Below are positions 38,205 through 48,486 of a stretch of DNA of 64,000 bases, one piece after another. The DNA comes from Rahnella bonaserana (GTDB lineage Bacteria; Pseudomonadota; Gammaproteobacteria; Enterobacterales; Enterobacteriaceae): positions 1 through 64,000 of the forward strand of contig NZ_JAFMOW010000058.1 of the NCBI RefSeq assembly GCF_019049675.1, written 5' to 3'. The stretch's first letter is position 1; the number at the start of each line of letters is the position of its first letter. Made by a program: the position numbers and the translations under genes. The notes beneath the pieces are model-generated. The model saw nothing but the letters and a program-made list of their open reading frames with translations. It had not been told where the DNA came from and searched no databases.

Positions 38205-38759
38205 ATGAAGCGTAGCATACTTTCACTTTTGCTTGCGGGTGGTGTTATTGCCGGCCAGTTCTGTGGTTCCGCCCATGCGGAGCAGCTTAATTATTCAGGC
38301 TCAGTGACGATTGAAAAAGGATCATGTGTATTTACCGCACTGAATAATATGCGCATGGAATTTAATTTTGCCTCGATCACGCCGCTCCAGGTTCTGAATG
38401 CGGCCACATCGCTGGAGAATACCTTTCAGGTAAAAGACTGCGCGGGTGCGTCGGGGATTGATTTATCATTAACCACCACCACCAGTCAGGTGCTGACCGG
38501 CGCGTATGCCGGAAAATGGACCATACCGGCAAGCGGAACCGGTAAAGCGGTTGGGCTGGCTTATAAAACGGAACTGAAGTCCGGCGGCGGAGCTTATGCA
38601 TCCTTCCCTGTAGATGGCACTGCTATAAGTATTACCACCAATAGTGTCGCTCTGCCGATAAGTATTAAAACTACCCTGGTTCCGACGGTATCGTCACTGA
38701 GCGCCATGACCAGCGGTAATATGGACGCTGCCGCTATTATCAATATTGCGTATCAGTAA
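38205..38759 (+). CDS. Minor fimbrial subunit
   Basis: 184 residues, signal peptide ending AHA-E, then QLNYSGSVTIEKGSCVFTAL and a second Cys in VKDCAGASG, spaced like type-1 pilin Cys pairs. The C-terminal strand ends INIAYQ. Probably an adapter or minor rod subunit between rod and tip; 16 bp after the usher gene. Confidence 0.78.
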   Translation: MKRSILSLLLAGGVIAGQFCGSAHAEQLNYSGSVTIEKGSCVFTALNNMRMEFNFASITPLQVLNAATSLENTFQVKDCAGASGIDLSLTTTTSQVLTGAYAGKWTIPASGTGKAVGLAYKTELKSGGGAYASFPVDGTAISITTNSVALPISIKTTLVPTVSSLSAMTSGNMDAAAIINIAYQ

Positions 38760-38773
38760 TAAGGAAATTACAG

Positions 38774-39349
38774 ATGAAAAAGCTAGCTTTGGTTTTATTT
38801 TTGGCGGGTCTGGCAAATAGCGCCTGGGCTGCCGACAGTATTGACGTTCAGTTTAAGGGGACGTTAACCAACCCAACCTGCACGGCGACGTTTACCGGAT
38901 CAACTGGCACAGATCTGCATTTCCCGACGATGAAAGCCAGTGTGTTTAATTCGCTGCAGCAAGGCGCTATTGTTCCCGGCGATACTGTTCCGGGATATAT
39001 CAAATTTACGTCCTGTGGCGGCGGTGTGACAGCTGTCAATATTCAGTTTGTCGGTAAATCGGTATCAGGATACGGATTCCAGGGTAAAGCGATGTATTTT
39101 ACTCAGGGAGCAGCGACAAGTCAGCTGGGAATGGTGCTGTTCAAATCCAGTTCTGACACAAGCGAAGATAATGCGATACCGGTGTCGTCAGCCACAACAG
39201 CCATAAGATATCCACTGGCCAGCATGGTTAAAGAGGGCAGTGATTACAAATATAACGTTTTTGGTCGCCTCGTTCTCGCAAAACCAGCAAACCCTGTGGT
39301 TACAGGAGATTTAACCGCCTCGGGTGTAATTAATATTAGTTATGAATAA
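38774..39349 (+). CDS. Minor fimbrial subunit
   Basis: 191 residues, signal peptide ending AWA-A, mature part DSIDVQFKGTLTNPTCTATF with second Cys in KFTSCGGGV. The C-terminus ends GVINISYE. AAGGAA precedes the ATG, 14 bp after the preceding subunit gene. Related to the other pilins of the operon but clearly distinct. Confidence 0.78.
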   Translation: MKKLALVLFLAGLANSAWAADSIDVQFKGTLTNPTCTATFTGSTGTDLHFPTMKASVFNSLQQGAIVPGDTVPGYIKFTSCGGGVTAVNIQFVGKSVSGYGFQGKAMYFTQGAATSQLGMVLFKSSSDTSEDNAIPVSSATTAIRYPLASMVKEGSDYKYNVFGRLVLAKPANPVVTGDLTASGVINISYE

Positions 39350-39414
39350 ATGATTTATTTATAAATATTATTCCTCTCGAATATATAAATCTCATCGCAA
39401 GGGAGAGTTTTAAA

Positions 39415-40017
39415 ATGGAAGTATTCTTTATTAAGAAAACAAAACTCTCTTTTACTTACAGAGTGCTTGTGGGGTTGGTTATTGTTTTTTCTGAAATACT
39501 ATGGGCTCAGGCTGAACCCGTAAAGACAGAAAGTACTGGTATTGAGGTCAATTTTTCCGGTAATTTAAAGTCAGCAACCTGTAACGTTCATTTTATGGAA
39601 GATATTGTTACCCTTGATGGCGTGGGAGGGGCTGGTTTTAAAAAAATTGGCGATCTTTCCGCTTATCAGAAACCTATTTCATTAACTGTGCGTGATTGTC
39701 AGTTGCCTTATTCTCAGCAGGCGCAATTGTTACTGAGTTTTAAAACTCAGGCATTAACGGATATGGTGGCTCCCGGTGGTTTTTCCAATCAATTAGCTGA
39801 CTCACCGACCGGAATTGGCCTTGCAGTCTTTGATGCGCGTGATAACAGTAATGTCCTTGATGCGCAGGGGCATGCAAGAGATGTGCGTTACCTGGTAACA
39901 GATGACACAGACTTAGTCTCGGAAAGAGCCTTTTATATCCGTTATATGCAGACCGATAATACCGTCGCAGCCGGCCCTGTCAGTGTTTTGCTGTTTGCAG
40001 AAGCAATTTATAATTAA
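39415..40017 (+). CDS. Minor fimbrial subunit
   Basis: 200 residues, signal-like hydrophobic N-terminus (MEVFFIKKTKLSFTYRVLVG...AQA-E), then GIEVNFSGNLKSATCNVHF and a second Cys in VRDCQLPYSQ. The C-terminus is VSVLLFAEAIYN. The pattern around TVRDCQLP resembles that of the operon's major pilin (TLQDCALP). GGGAG ribosome site. Confidence 0.77.
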   Translation: MEVFFIKKTKLSFTYRVLVGLVIVFSEILWAQAEPVKTESTGIEVNFSGNLKSATCNVHFMEDIVTLDGVGGAGFKKIGDLSAYQKPISLTVRDCQLPYSQQAQLLLSFKTQALTDMVAPGGFSNQLADSPTGIGLAVFDARDNSNVLDAQGHARDVRYLVTDDTDLVSERAFYIRYMQTDNTVAAGPVSVLLFAEAIYN

Positions 40018-40029
40018 TGGTAATAAATC

Positions 40030-41262
40030 ATGAAATTAATCTTACTGTTTGTTTTTTTATTTTGCGGGCACGCTATCGCCGCACCGACATTAACACCCAA
40101 CTCTATTGCGATGCATAAGGTTACCGTCAATATGTCAGCATTCGGTAGTGCGGTTTCGGTAGGGAGCAAGGTGGTTAATGCTGAAGTCAATGCGAACTGG
40201 GCGACGGGGGGGGCAGACTATTTTATATATAGCAATAAGGTCCCTGATCCAGGTGCGGTCAGAACAACTTATGGCCCCTTATGGTATAAAAATACTTTTT
40301 GGCCATCGAACGTTAATATAAATAATAGTATATCCTATGACGGGATGACATATTATAAAATGATGAATGTTGCCGATAATGATATTTATGTTGCCTGGAA
40401 ACAGGTGGTCTATGATTATAAAAGAAGGTCCAATACGTGGTATACAGCCCCTTTCGTCGAACAGGATTATTCACAATGGGTGTGCGCTATAAATTCTGAG
40501 GGTGAAATTAAGCTTGTAAATAATTCAAGGAGCGTTGCTGGGGGGGATTGTGGTGATGATGAGATGAGTATAAGTATACCCGTAAGACCGGCTGAAAACC
40601 CAAGTAACGGTACACTCTATTTTTATTTCCCTAAAAAACCAACCAAAACGGTGGTGTTTAATAGTTACCGACTGGCAGATATGAATATTACTTATAGTTT
40701 ACTTCCTGATTATCAATATAGTTATCCTGGGGATGGCACCATGACACCCTATCTTCAGATTGTGCTGACGGGGTCATTGACGTTTAACAACGCATGCAGA
40801 GTGAGCACCAATGGTGGGCTGGCTGTCGAGGTTCCTTTAGGCGCGTTAAGTGCTGGCAAATTTACGACAAAAGGCGCACTGCCAAACGGTTATACGGCGA
40901 AGACCACCAATATAGAATTTAGTTGTGATAACGACATCCCAGGCACTTACGGCAGTGACTCCGTCAAATGGTCAATCAATGCGGCACCAACAAGTACTTC
41001 ATCAGAAGCCAGCAATGGTATCCTGAAAGCAGTCGCTGCGGGGAGTGGTAATACCATCAATAATCTTGGCGTACAGCTAAAAAGTCCGCAAAATAGTAAT
41101 AACGCAATTAATGCGACAGGAGCGGTGATCTATCCCACAACAGTATCTGGTAATAAGGCCACGGCGCAAATAACCGCCTATCCGACCATGATTAATGACA
41201 CAAAACCCAGTGGCTCGGGTGATTTCAAGGCGATGGCAACGGTAACGTTTAATATTCCTTAA
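40030..41262 (+). CDS. Putative two-domain tip adhesin
   Basis: 410 residues with signal peptide MKLILLFVFLFCGHAIA-A. The N-terminal ~230 residues are rich in Trp, Tyr and Asn (ANWATGGADYF, YGPLWYKNTFWPS, NTWYTAPFVEQDYSQWVC) and look like a carbohydrate-binding lectin domain. The C-terminal ~160 residues resemble a pilin domain (LTGSLTFNNACRVS ... IEFSCDNDI ... ATVTFNIP). Its last place in the operon supports the tip role. The reading frame contains poly-G tracts of 8 (near 40205) and 7 (near 40550). I do not recognise a specific adhesin family. Confidence 0.7.
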   Translation: MKLILLFVFLFCGHAIAAPTLTPNSIAMHKVTVNMSAFGSAVSVGSKVVNAEVNANWATGGADYFIYSNKVPDPGAVRTTYGPLWYKNTFWPSNVNINNSISYDGMTYYKMMNVADNDIYVAWKQVVYDYKRRSNTWYTAPFVEQDYSQWVCAINSEGEIKLVNNSRSVAGGDCGDDEMSISIPVRPAENPSNGTLYFYFPKKPTKTVVFNSYRLADMNITYSLLPDYQYSYPGDGTMTPYLQIVLTGSLTFNNACRVSTNGGLAVEVPLGALSAGKFTTKGALPNGYTAKTTNIEFSCDNDIPGTYGSDSVKWSINAAPTSTSSEASNGILKAVAAGSGNTINNLGVQLKSPQNSNNAINATGAVIYPTTVSGNKATAQITAYPTMINDTKPSGSGDFKAMATVTFNIP

Positions 41263-41357
41263 ATGCCAGTTTAGACGGGTGGATTAGCGCAAGCGATATC
41301 CACCGTCATTCCTGTCAAGATTTCAATCATTAACTGAAGTCATTAGCTGAAAATAAA

Positions 41358-41384
41358 AGAGATGCGCCTTTCGATGCATCTCTT
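41358..41384 (-). terminator. Terminator of loiP
   Basis: Stem AAGAGATGC / GCATCTCTT with T-rich sequence on the minus strand, 10 bp past the loiP stop codon; it may also serve the convergent fimbrial operon. Confidence 0.8.
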
Positions 41385-41394
41385 AATTGACGGA

Positions 41395-42147
41395 TTACTT
41401 CCCGGCAGCAATACGCTCGCGAATATGTTTCGCACGCGCTTCTGAAGAAGGATGATCGTCAAACCAGCCGATGCTGCTTCCCTGATCCAGTTTTGCCAGT
41501 TTTTCAAAACTGGTTGCCAGACCGGTCGGATCGATACCGCGTTTTTTCAGCAAATCAAACGAGTAATCGTCCGCTTCTGATTCCTGTTTCTGCGAGAACT
41601 GCGCATTCACATATTTCTCGCCCAGATCCGCCAGTTGCGATTGCGACAGCGTGGCGCTGACACCGCCGAGTGACGAAATCGCCGAGCGCGCCGCGGTAGC
41701 GCTGTACGCCACCTGCATCGCTTTGCGGGTATGGCCCAGCGCGACGTGCCCCATTTCGTGGCCGAGCACGCCTTCCACTTCATTGTCGTTCATCATATCC
41801 ATCAGACCGCTGTAAACGCGGATACAGCCGTTGGCCATCGCCCATGCGTTGACGTCTTTGGTCAGATACACCTTGTAGTTGGCGGGAGTACCGTTGATGT
41901 TGTCGCCCAACGCCGCCGAGATTTTTTTCAGGCGCTGCGCGTATTCACTGTCGTCAGGCGCTATCTGGGCTTTTTTGTCCATCTCTTCGCAAGACTGAAC
42001 GCTCAGTGTTTTGACGTCGGCATCGCTCAGCGTATACGCCTGATAAGCCTGCGCGCCGGACTGCATTAAAGTATCGGTATTGACGGTTGCACAGCCACTG
42101 ACCAGCGACGCGGCAAAAAGACTCAACATAACAGGACGAAATTTCAT
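41395..42147 (-). CDS. loiP: Outer-membrane metalloprotease LoiP (M48 family)
   Basis: 250-residue lipoprotein with lipobox LVSGC (lipidated Cys19) and the zinc motif HEMGH in GVLGHEMGHVALGHTRKAM, with the downstream Glu in QKQESEADDYSFDLL. In E. coli LoiP (YggG) is a low-osmolarity-inducible periplasmic protease. It is divergent from tktA with 248 bp between them, the normal neighbourhood. Confidence 0.94.
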   Translation of the reverse strand: MKFRPVMLSLFAASLVSGCATVNTDTLMQSGAQAYQAYTLSDADVKTLSVQSCEEMDKKAQIAPDDSEYAQRLKKISAALGDNINGTPANYKVYLTKDVNAWAMANGCIRVYSGLMDMMNDNEVEGVLGHEMGHVALGHTRKAMQVAYSATAARSAISSLGGVSATLSQSQLADLGEKYVNAQFSQKQESEADDYSFDLLKKRGIDPTGLATSFEKLAKLDQGSSIGWFDDHPSSEARAKHIRERIAAGK

Positions 42148-42395
42148 CAGTTCAGATTCCCAGAGAAGATAAGCAAAGGTTGAAAAGCAGTCACAAAAAG
42201 ACCCCGACTGTCAGGATAGCGTTAAGGTAGGTTTTTAGCAGCACCCGATCTATAGTGTAAGTCCGAAAAAACGCACTGATTTAAAAGCGGATTTTGTGAA
42301 CTTAATCACGAGAGTGATTAGAGATTGCCGTTTTAATGCCGAGTCTGAGAAAATGACTTTCTTGACTGCTTTTTTAATCCGACCTGGAGTAGAAC

Positions 42396-44390
42396 ATGTC
42401 CTCTCGTAAAGAGCTTGCGAACGCTATTCGCGCACTTAGTATGGATGCCGTGCAGAAAGCGAATTCCGGCCACCCTGGTGCCCCTATGGGCATGGCAGAT
42501 ATTGCCGAAGTGCTGTGGCGCGATTACCTGAACCATAACCCGACAAACCCGCACTGGGCTGACCGCGACCGCTTCGTGCTGTCCAACGGTCATGGTTCCA
42601 TGCTGATTTATAGCCTGCTGCACCTCACGGGTTATGATCTGCCAATGAGCGAACTGGCAAACTTCCGTCAGCTGCATTCTAAAACTCCGGGTCACCCGGA
42701 ATACGGCTACACTCCAGGCGTAGAAACCACTACCGGCCCGCTGGGGCAGGGTATCGCCAACGCCGTCGGTTTTGCTATCGCAGAACGTACTCTGGCTGCA
42801 CAGTTCAACAAACCAGGCCATGACATCGTCGATCACCACACTTATGCATTCCTGGGTGACGGCTGCATGATGGAAGGCATTTCTCACGAAGTGTGTTCTC
42901 TGGCTGGTACCATGAAACTCGGCAAACTGACCGCGTTTTATGATGACAACGGTATCTCCATCGATGGCCACGTAGAAGGCTGGTTCACCGATGATACGGC
43001 TAAACGTTTCGAAGCTTACGGCTGGCACGTAGTCCGCGGTGTTGATGGCCACAATCCTGACGCCATCAAAGCGGCTATCGAAGAAGCCCACAAAGTGACT
43101 GACAAGCCATCCCTGCTGATGTGCAAAACCGTAATTGGTTTCGGTTCACCGAACAAAGCCGGTACTCACGATGTACACGGCGCTGCGTTGGGTGCTGCTG
43201 AAGTGGCTGCAACCCGCGAAGCACTGGGCTGGAAATACGCAGCGTTTGAAATCCCGCAAGATATCTATGCTCAGTGGGATGCTAAAGAAGCCGGTAAAGC
43301 GAAAGAAGCTGCATGGAACGACAAGTTTGATGCTTACGCTAAAGCGCATCCTGAACTGGCAAAAGAGTTCAAACGTCGTGTGAACGGCGAGCTGCCAGAG
43401 AACTGGGAAACCGAAGCACAGAAATTCATCGAACAGCTGCAGGCGAACCCTGCGAACATCGCCAGCCGTAAAGCATCCCAGAATGCGCTGGAAGCTTTCG
43501 GTAAAGTGTTGCCTGAATTCCTGGGCGGCTCTGCTGACCTGGCACCAAGTAACCTGACTATGTGGTCCGGTTCTAAGTCTGTCGGTGACGATCAGGCGGG
43601 TAACTATATCCATTACGGTGTGCGTGAATTCGGTATGACCGCAATCACCAACGGTATCGCGCTGCACGGTGGTTTCCTGCCGTACTCTGCGACCTTCCTG
43701 ATGTTCGTCGAATATGCACGTAACGCCGTGCGTATGGCTGCACTGATGAAAATCCGCAACGTGTTCGTGTACACCCATGACTCCATCGGTCTGGGTGAAG
43801 ACGGCCCGACGCACCAGCCGGTTGAGCAAATCGCCAGCCTGCGCGTTACGCCAAACATGAGCACCTGGCGTCCTGCGGATCAGGTTGAATCCGCTGTGGC
43901 ATGGAAATACGCGATTGAGCGTAACGACGGCCCGGTTACCCTGATCTTCTCCCGTCAGAACCTGACCCAGCAACCACGTACTGCTGAGCAACTGGCAAAC
44001 GTGGCGCGCGGTGGTTATGTGCTGAAAGATTGTGACGGCACACCAGAAGTGATCCTGATTGCGACCGGTTCTGAAGTCGGTATCACCGTAGAAGCGGCTG
44101 ATAAACTGGCGGCTGCGGGCACCAAAGTGCGTGTGGTTTCCATGCCTTCAACTGATGCCTTCGACAAACAGGATGCGGCTTACCGTGAATCTGTGTTGCC
44201 GAAAGCCGTGACTGCCCGTGTTGCTGTTGAAGCGGGTATCGCGGATTACTGGTTCAAATATGTTGGCCTGAACGGCGCTATCGTCGGTATGCATAGCTTC
44301 GGCGAATCTGCTCCGGCAGATCTGCTGTTCAAAGAATTCGGTTTCACTGTTGATAACGTTGTTGCTCAGGCACAGGCGTTACTGAAGTAA
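42396..44390 (+). CDS. tktA: Transketolase 1
   Basis: ThDP enzyme of the non-oxidative pentose phosphate pathway. 664 residues, beginning [20 protein letters not shown]. The ThDP motif [18 protein letters not shown] and the [30 protein letters not shown] and transketolase C-terminal segments are complete. Own promoter region; terminator 24 bp after the stop. rpiA at 61.4 kb acts in the same pathway. Confidence 0.97.
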   Translation: MSSRKELANAIRALSMDAVQKANSGHPGAPMGMADIAEVLWRDYLNHNPTNPHWADRDRFVLSNGHGSMLIYSLLHLTGYDLPMSELANFRQLHSKTPGHPEYGYTPGVETTTGPLGQGIANAVGFAIAERTLAAQFNKPGHDIVDHHTYAFLGDGCMMEGISHEVCSLAGTMKLGKLTAFYDDNGISIDGHVEGWFTDDTAKRFEAYGWHVVRGVDGHNPDAIKAAIEEAHKVTDKPSLLMCKTVIGFGSPNKAGTHDVHGAALGAAEVAATREALGWKYAAFEIPQDIYAQWDAKEAGKAKEAAWNDKFDAYAKAHPELAKEFKRRVNGELPENWETEAQKFIEQLQANPANIASRKASQNALEAFGKVLPEFLGGSADLAPSNLTMWSGSKSVGDDQAGNYIHYGVREFGMTAITNGIALHGGFLPYSATFLMFVEYARNAVRMAALMKIRNVFVYTHDSIGLGEDGPTHQPVEQIASLRVTPNMSTWRPADQVESAVAWKYAIERNDGPVTLIFSRQNLTQQPRTAEQLANVARGGYVLKDCDGTPEVILIATGSEVGITVEAADKLAAAGTKVRVVSMPSTDAFDKQDAAYRESVLPKAVTARVAVEAGIADYWFKYVGLNGAIVGMHSFGESAPADLLFKEFGFTVDNVVAQAQALLK

Positions 44391-44413
44391 TTCCGCTTTC
44401 TTAAAAGCTTCTT

Positions 44414-44439
44414 AAAAGCACCTTCGGGTGCTTTTTTTT
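44414..44439 (+). terminator. Terminator of tktA
   Basis: Stem AAAAGCACC / GGTGCTTTT with TTCG loop and eight T residues. Confidence 0.93.
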
Positions 44440-44891
44440 GGCCTGCAATTTTATGCGCAGGTTCTCAGTTTCGCGCGAAATGACGCAGGTCAAACCCTTC
44501 CGGTGCGGACTCAGCTAAACTCCCTGCATTCTGATGCTGTTTCAAACCATCGGTTTTTGAGAATAATCACTGTCGAAAAGGTGATGAAAAAGTAAAATCA
44601 CTGTGAATACACGGAATTGGCTGATGTTTTTTTAAGCGTTCGGCGCGATTAATGCCTCTGCGACTGACGAATTATTCCTTTTATTCATTGTTTGGTTTAT
44701 TCTCAGCTGAACCGTTTCAGTCTGGCTATTTGAGCTTAACATCGTCACCAGGTTGTTATCGTGCCGGAAACTGAAATTTTTCTGCCGCACGCATTGTGCT
44801 GACAGATGACGATGGTGATTCACCGTAAACGCACGCTGCATTACTATAGGTGTTACTGAAATTGAGTAACAACCGTGTAACAGGGAGATGT
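44440..44891. promoter_or_regulatory. epd-pgk-fbaA promoter region with Cra site
   Basis: About 450 bp without a credible gene. It contains GCTGAACCGTTTCAG at 44706-44720, a good match to the Cra (FruR) consensus. In E. coli the epd-pgk-fbaA operon is controlled by Cra and CRP. A TGTGA half-site lies near 44601, without a clear partner half. Confidence 0.65.
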
Positions 44892-45908
44892 ATGCCAATA
44901 CGTATTGCAATTAATGGCTTTGGTCGCATTGGCCGTAGCGTATTGCGCGCGTTATACGAATCCGGGCGTCGGGCGGAAATCTCTGTCATTGCCATCAATG
45001 AAATCGCCAGCCCTGAAGGCATGGCACATCTGCTCAAATACGACTCCAGCCACGGGCGCTTCGCCTGGGATGTTCGCCAGGAAGGTGAAAACCTTTACGT
45101 CGGCGATGACTCCATCCGTTTACTTCACCAGCCTGATGCCAGCCAGTTGCCCTGGGGCGAACTGAGTATCGACGTCGTACTCGATTGCACCGGTGTTTAC
45201 GGCAGTCGTGAAGACGGAGAAGCCCAGCTTGCGGCCGGCGCCAAAAAAATTCTGTTCGCGCATCCCGGTGGTCATGATCTCGACGCCACGGTGGTTTACG
45301 GTGTAAACCACGATTTGCTCGAACGCCAGCACCGCATTGTGTCCAATGCGTCCTGTACCACCAACTGTATTATCCCTGTGATCAAGCTGCTCGATGATGC
45401 GTTCGGCATTGAGTCGGGCACGGTAACGACCATCCATTCTTCGATGAATGACCAGCCGGTCATCGACGCGTACCACGCGGATTTACGCCGTACGCGCGCT
45501 GCCAGCCAGTCTATCATTCCGGTCGATACCAAATTGGCCGCAGGGATCACGCGCATCATGCCTAAATTCTGCGATCGCTTTGAAGCGATCTCGGTGCGTG
45601 TGCCGACAATCAATGTCACAGCCATTGATCTGAGCGTATTTGTCGAGGGTTCTGTGACGGTAGACGAGGTGAACCAGCTGCTGCAAAAGGCCGCAACAGG
45701 TGCTTTTCGTGGTATAGTTGACTATACCGAACTACCATTAGTCTCGACAGATTTTAACCATGATCCCCACAGCGCCATCGTAGATGGAACGCAGACGCGG
45801 GTAAGTGGACAGCACCTGATTAAGACACTTGTCTGGTGCGATAACGAGTGGGGTTTTGCCAACCGAATGTTGGATACAACATTGGCAATGTCCGCTAGCG
45901 GTTTCTAG
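44892..45908 (+). CDS. epd: D-erythrose-4-phosphate dehydrogenase
   Basis: 338-residue GAPDH-family enzyme that oxidises erythrose-4-phosphate toward pyridoxal phosphate synthesis. ATG 44892 (GGGAG upstream) gives [20 protein letters not shown]; the upstream ATG at 44850 would add an unconserved extension. The catalytic Cys lies in [29 protein letters not shown] and [14 protein letters not shown] are typical of Epd. First gene of the epd-pgk-fbaA operon. Confidence 0.96.
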   Translation: MPIRIAINGFGRIGRSVLRALYESGRRAEISVIAINEIASPEGMAHLLKYDSSHGRFAWDVRQEGENLYVGDDSIRLLHQPDASQLPWGELSIDVVLDCTGVYGSREDGEAQLAAGAKKILFAHPGGHDLDATVVYGVNHDLLERQHRIVSNASCTTNCIIPVIKLLDDAFGIESGTVTTIHSSMNDQPVIDAYHADLRRTRAASQSIIPVDTKLAAGITRIMPKFCDRFEAISVRVPTINVTAIDLSVFVEGSVTVDEVNQLLQKAATGAFRGIVDYTELPLVSTDFNHDPHSAIVDGTQTRVSGQHLIKTLVWCDNEWGFANRMLDTTLAMSASGF

Positions 45909-45980
45909 TACGGCTGTTCCGGCCTTCTGGCCGAAATTGCCTTCAAGCAACTTTAAAGAGAATCAACGAGAGGATTCACC

Positions 45981-47144
45981 ATGTCTGTTATTAAGATGAG
46001 CGATCTGGATTTAGCGGGTAAACGCGTACTGATCCGTGCCGATCTGAACGTGCCAGTTAAAGATGGCAAAGTAACTTCAGATGCACGTATCCGCGCTTCT
46101 TTGCCAACCATCGAAATTGCCCTGAAACAAGGCGCACGCGTGATGGTTACCTCGCATCTGGGTCGTCCGACTGAAGGCGAATATAACGAAGAGTTTTCTC
46201 TGCTGCCGGTTGTGAACTACCTGAAAGAACATCTGAAATCCCCGGTACGTCTGGCGAAAGATTACCTTGATGGCGTTGAAGTTGCAGAAGGTGAGCTGGT
46301 TGTTCTGGAAAACGTTCGCTTCAACAAAGGCGAAAAGAAAGACGACGAAGCACTGTCCAAAAAATATGCTGCTCTGTGTGACATCTATGTGATGGACGCA
46401 TTCGGTACTGCGCACCGCGCGCAAGCTTCTACTCACGGCGTGGGCAAATTTGCGCCAATCGCCTGTGCAGGTCCTCTGCTGTCTGCAGAACTGGAAGCAC
46501 TGGGTAAAGCGCTGGGTAACCCGGCGCGTCCGATGGTAGCTATCGTTGGCGGTTCTAAAGTTTCTACCAAACTGACCGTTCTGGATTCCCTGTCCAAAAT
46601 CGCTGACCAGCTGATCGTTGGTGGTGGTATCGCGAACACCTTCGTCGCTGCTCAAGGCAACAACGTCGGTAAATCCCTGTACGAAGCAGATCTGGTCGGT
46701 ACCGCAAGCAAATTGCTGGAAACCTGCGACATTCCTGTTCCTACAGATGTTCGCGTGGCGACTGAGTTCTCCGAAACAGCGACCGCCACTGTGAAGTCTG
46801 TTAAAGACATCAAAGATGACGAACAAATTCTCGACATGGGCGACGAGTCTGCAAATCGCCTGGCTGAGATCATTAAAAACGCTAAAACCATTCTGTGGAA
46901 TGGTCCTGTAGGCGTGTTCGAGTTCCCTAACTTCCGTAAAGGGACCGAGATTGTGGCGCAGGCTATTGCTGACAGCGAAGCATTCTCTATCGCAGGCGGC
47001 GGCGACACTCTGGCAGCTATCGACCTGTTCGGTATCGCTGACAAAATTTCCTATATCTCCACTGGCGGTGGCGCATTCCTGGAATTCGTTGAAGGGAAAG
47101 CACTGCCAGCGGTTGTGATGCTGGAAGAGCGTGCTAAGAAGTAA
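45981..47144 (+). CDS. pgk: Phosphoglycerate kinase
   Basis: 387 residues, full length. Begins [20 protein letters not shown] with the [13 protein letters not shown] signature. [31 protein letters not shown] and the C-terminal [13 protein letters not shown] nucleotide segment follow. Glycolytic kinase converting 1,3-bisphosphoglycerate to 3-phosphoglycerate. GAGGA ribosome site; 72 bp after epd. Confidence 0.98.
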   Translation: MSVIKMSDLDLAGKRVLIRADLNVPVKDGKVTSDARIRASLPTIEIALKQGARVMVTSHLGRPTEGEYNEEFSLLPVVNYLKEHLKSPVRLAKDYLDGVEVAEGELVVLENVRFNKGEKKDDEALSKKYAALCDIYVMDAFGTAHRAQASTHGVGKFAPIACAGPLLSAELEALGKALGNPARPMVAIVGGSKVSTKLTVLDSLSKIADQLIVGGGIANTFVAAQGNNVGKSLYEADLVGTASKLLETCDIPVPTDVRVATEFSETATATVKSVKDIKDDEQILDMGDESANRLAEIIKNAKTILWNGPVGVFEFPNFRKGTEIVAQAIADSEAFSIAGGGDTLAAIDLFGIADKISYISTGGGAFLEFVEGKALPAVVMLEERAKK

Positions 47145-47273
47145 TGAACCCTGAACAGGGAGCCAGCGGCTTCCTGTTCTTCTTTGCCGCGCGAGGGGCT
47201 GCACAGTGGAACTCGCGCGACATAGCAAACCGATTCAATCCATCTACGGCCGACGAATACAGGACAAAGAACT

Positions 47274-48353
47274 ATGTCTAAAATTTTTGATTTCGTAAAA
47301 CCAGGCGTTATCACTGGTGATGATGTACAGAAAGTTTTCGCTATTGCTAAAGAAAACAAATTTGCTCTGCCAGCGGTAAACTGTGTAGGCACCGACTCTA
47401 TCAACGCCGTTCTCGAAGCTGCTGCTAAAGTCCGTTCACCGGTTATCGTTCAGTTCTCTAACGGCGGCGCTGCGTTCATCGCAGGTAAAGGCCTGAAAAC
47501 TGACGTGCCACAAGGCGCGGCAATCCTGGGTGCAATCTCTGGCGCACACCACGTACACCAGATGGCAGAACATTACGGCGTGCCAGTGATTCTGCACACC
47601 GACCATTGCGCGAAAAAACTGCTGCCATGGATCGACGGTCTGCTGGACGCGGGTGAAGCTCACTACGCGAAAACCGGTAAACCACTGTTCTCTTCACACA
47701 TGATCGACCTGTCTGAAGAATCACTGGAAGAAAACATCGAAATTTGCAGCAAGTACTTAGCTCGCATGGCAAAAATCGACATGACTCTGGAAATCGAACT
47801 GGGTTGCACCGGCGGTGAAGAAGATGGCGTGGACAACAGCCATATGGACGCATCTGCACTGTACACTCAGCCACAAGACGTTGATTACGCATACGAAAAA
47901 CTGAATGCTATCAGCCCGCGTTTCACTATCGCTGCGTCATTCGGTAACGTACACGGTGTTTACAAACCAGGTAACGTTAAACTGACTCCAACGATCCTGC
48001 GTGATTCTCAGGAATACGTGTGCAAGAAACACAACCTGCCACACAACAGCCTGAACTTCGTATTCCACGGCGGTTCCGGTTCTACTGCAGCAGAAATCAA
48101 AGAATCTGTAGGTTACGGTGTTATCAAAATGAACATCGACACCGATACCCAGTGGGCTAACTGGGACGGTATCCTGCAGTTCTACAAGAAAAACGAAGCT
48201 TACCTGCAAGGTCAGTTGGGTAACCCGGAAGGCGCGGACAAACCTAACAAGAAATTCTATGACCCGCGTGTATGGCTGCGTGCTGCTCAGTCTTCCATGG
48301 TGACTCGCCTGGAACTGGCATTCAAAGAACTGAACGCAATCGACGTACTGTAA
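47274..48353 (+). CDS. fbaA: Class II fructose-bisphosphate aldolase
   Basis: 359 residues with the zinc-binding class II features: PVILHTDHCAKKLLPWIDG, EIELGCTGGEEDGVD, NVHGVYKPGNVKL and FHGGSGSTAAEI. Cleaves fructose-1,6-bisphosphate. The pgk-fbaA gap (129 bp) contains a small CCCTG/CAGGG stem and a Cra-like sequence near 47228, which might give internal control. Confidence 0.98.
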   Translation: MSKIFDFVKPGVITGDDVQKVFAIAKENKFALPAVNCVGTDSINAVLEAAAKVRSPVIVQFSNGGAAFIAGKGLKTDVPQGAAILGAISGAHHVHQMAEHYGVPVILHTDHCAKKLLPWIDGLLDAGEAHYAKTGKPLFSSHMIDLSEESLEENIEICSKYLARMAKIDMTLEIELGCTGGEEDGVDNSHMDASALYTQPQDVDYAYEKLNAISPRFTIAASFGNVHGVYKPGNVKLTPTILRDSQEYVCKKHNLPHNSLNFVFHGGSGSTAAEIKESVGYGVIKMNIDTDTQWANWDGILQFYKKNEAYLQGQLGNPEGADKPNKKFYDPRVWLRAAQSSMVTRLELAFKELNAIDVL

Positions 48354-48401
48354 TTCTTACGCTTCCGGTGCTTGACCACCGGAATGTGAGGATAATCGTC
48401 A

Positions 48402-48419
48402 AAGGGGCTTCGGCCCCTT
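48402..48419 (+). terminator. Terminator of the epd-pgk-fbaA operon
   Basis: Stem AAGGGGC-TTCG-GCCCCTT followed by TATTTATT; a second stem (ttccggtg / caccggaa) lies just upstream at about 48363-48384. Confidence 0.8.
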
Positions 48420-48486
48420 ATTTATTGCCCGTTTTATCTTCACAATGTCACTCCTGTTAACGCAAATGCCACTGGCGGAGAAAATT

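Noticed and set aside
42333..43991. Long minus-strand frames opposite tktA (252 and 281 codons)
   Set aside because: They are antisense shadows of a fully conserved transketolase gene, caused by codon bias.
44632..44910. Minus-strand frame between tktA and epd
   Set aside because: Overlaps the Cra site and the epd start; no ribosome site or family match.
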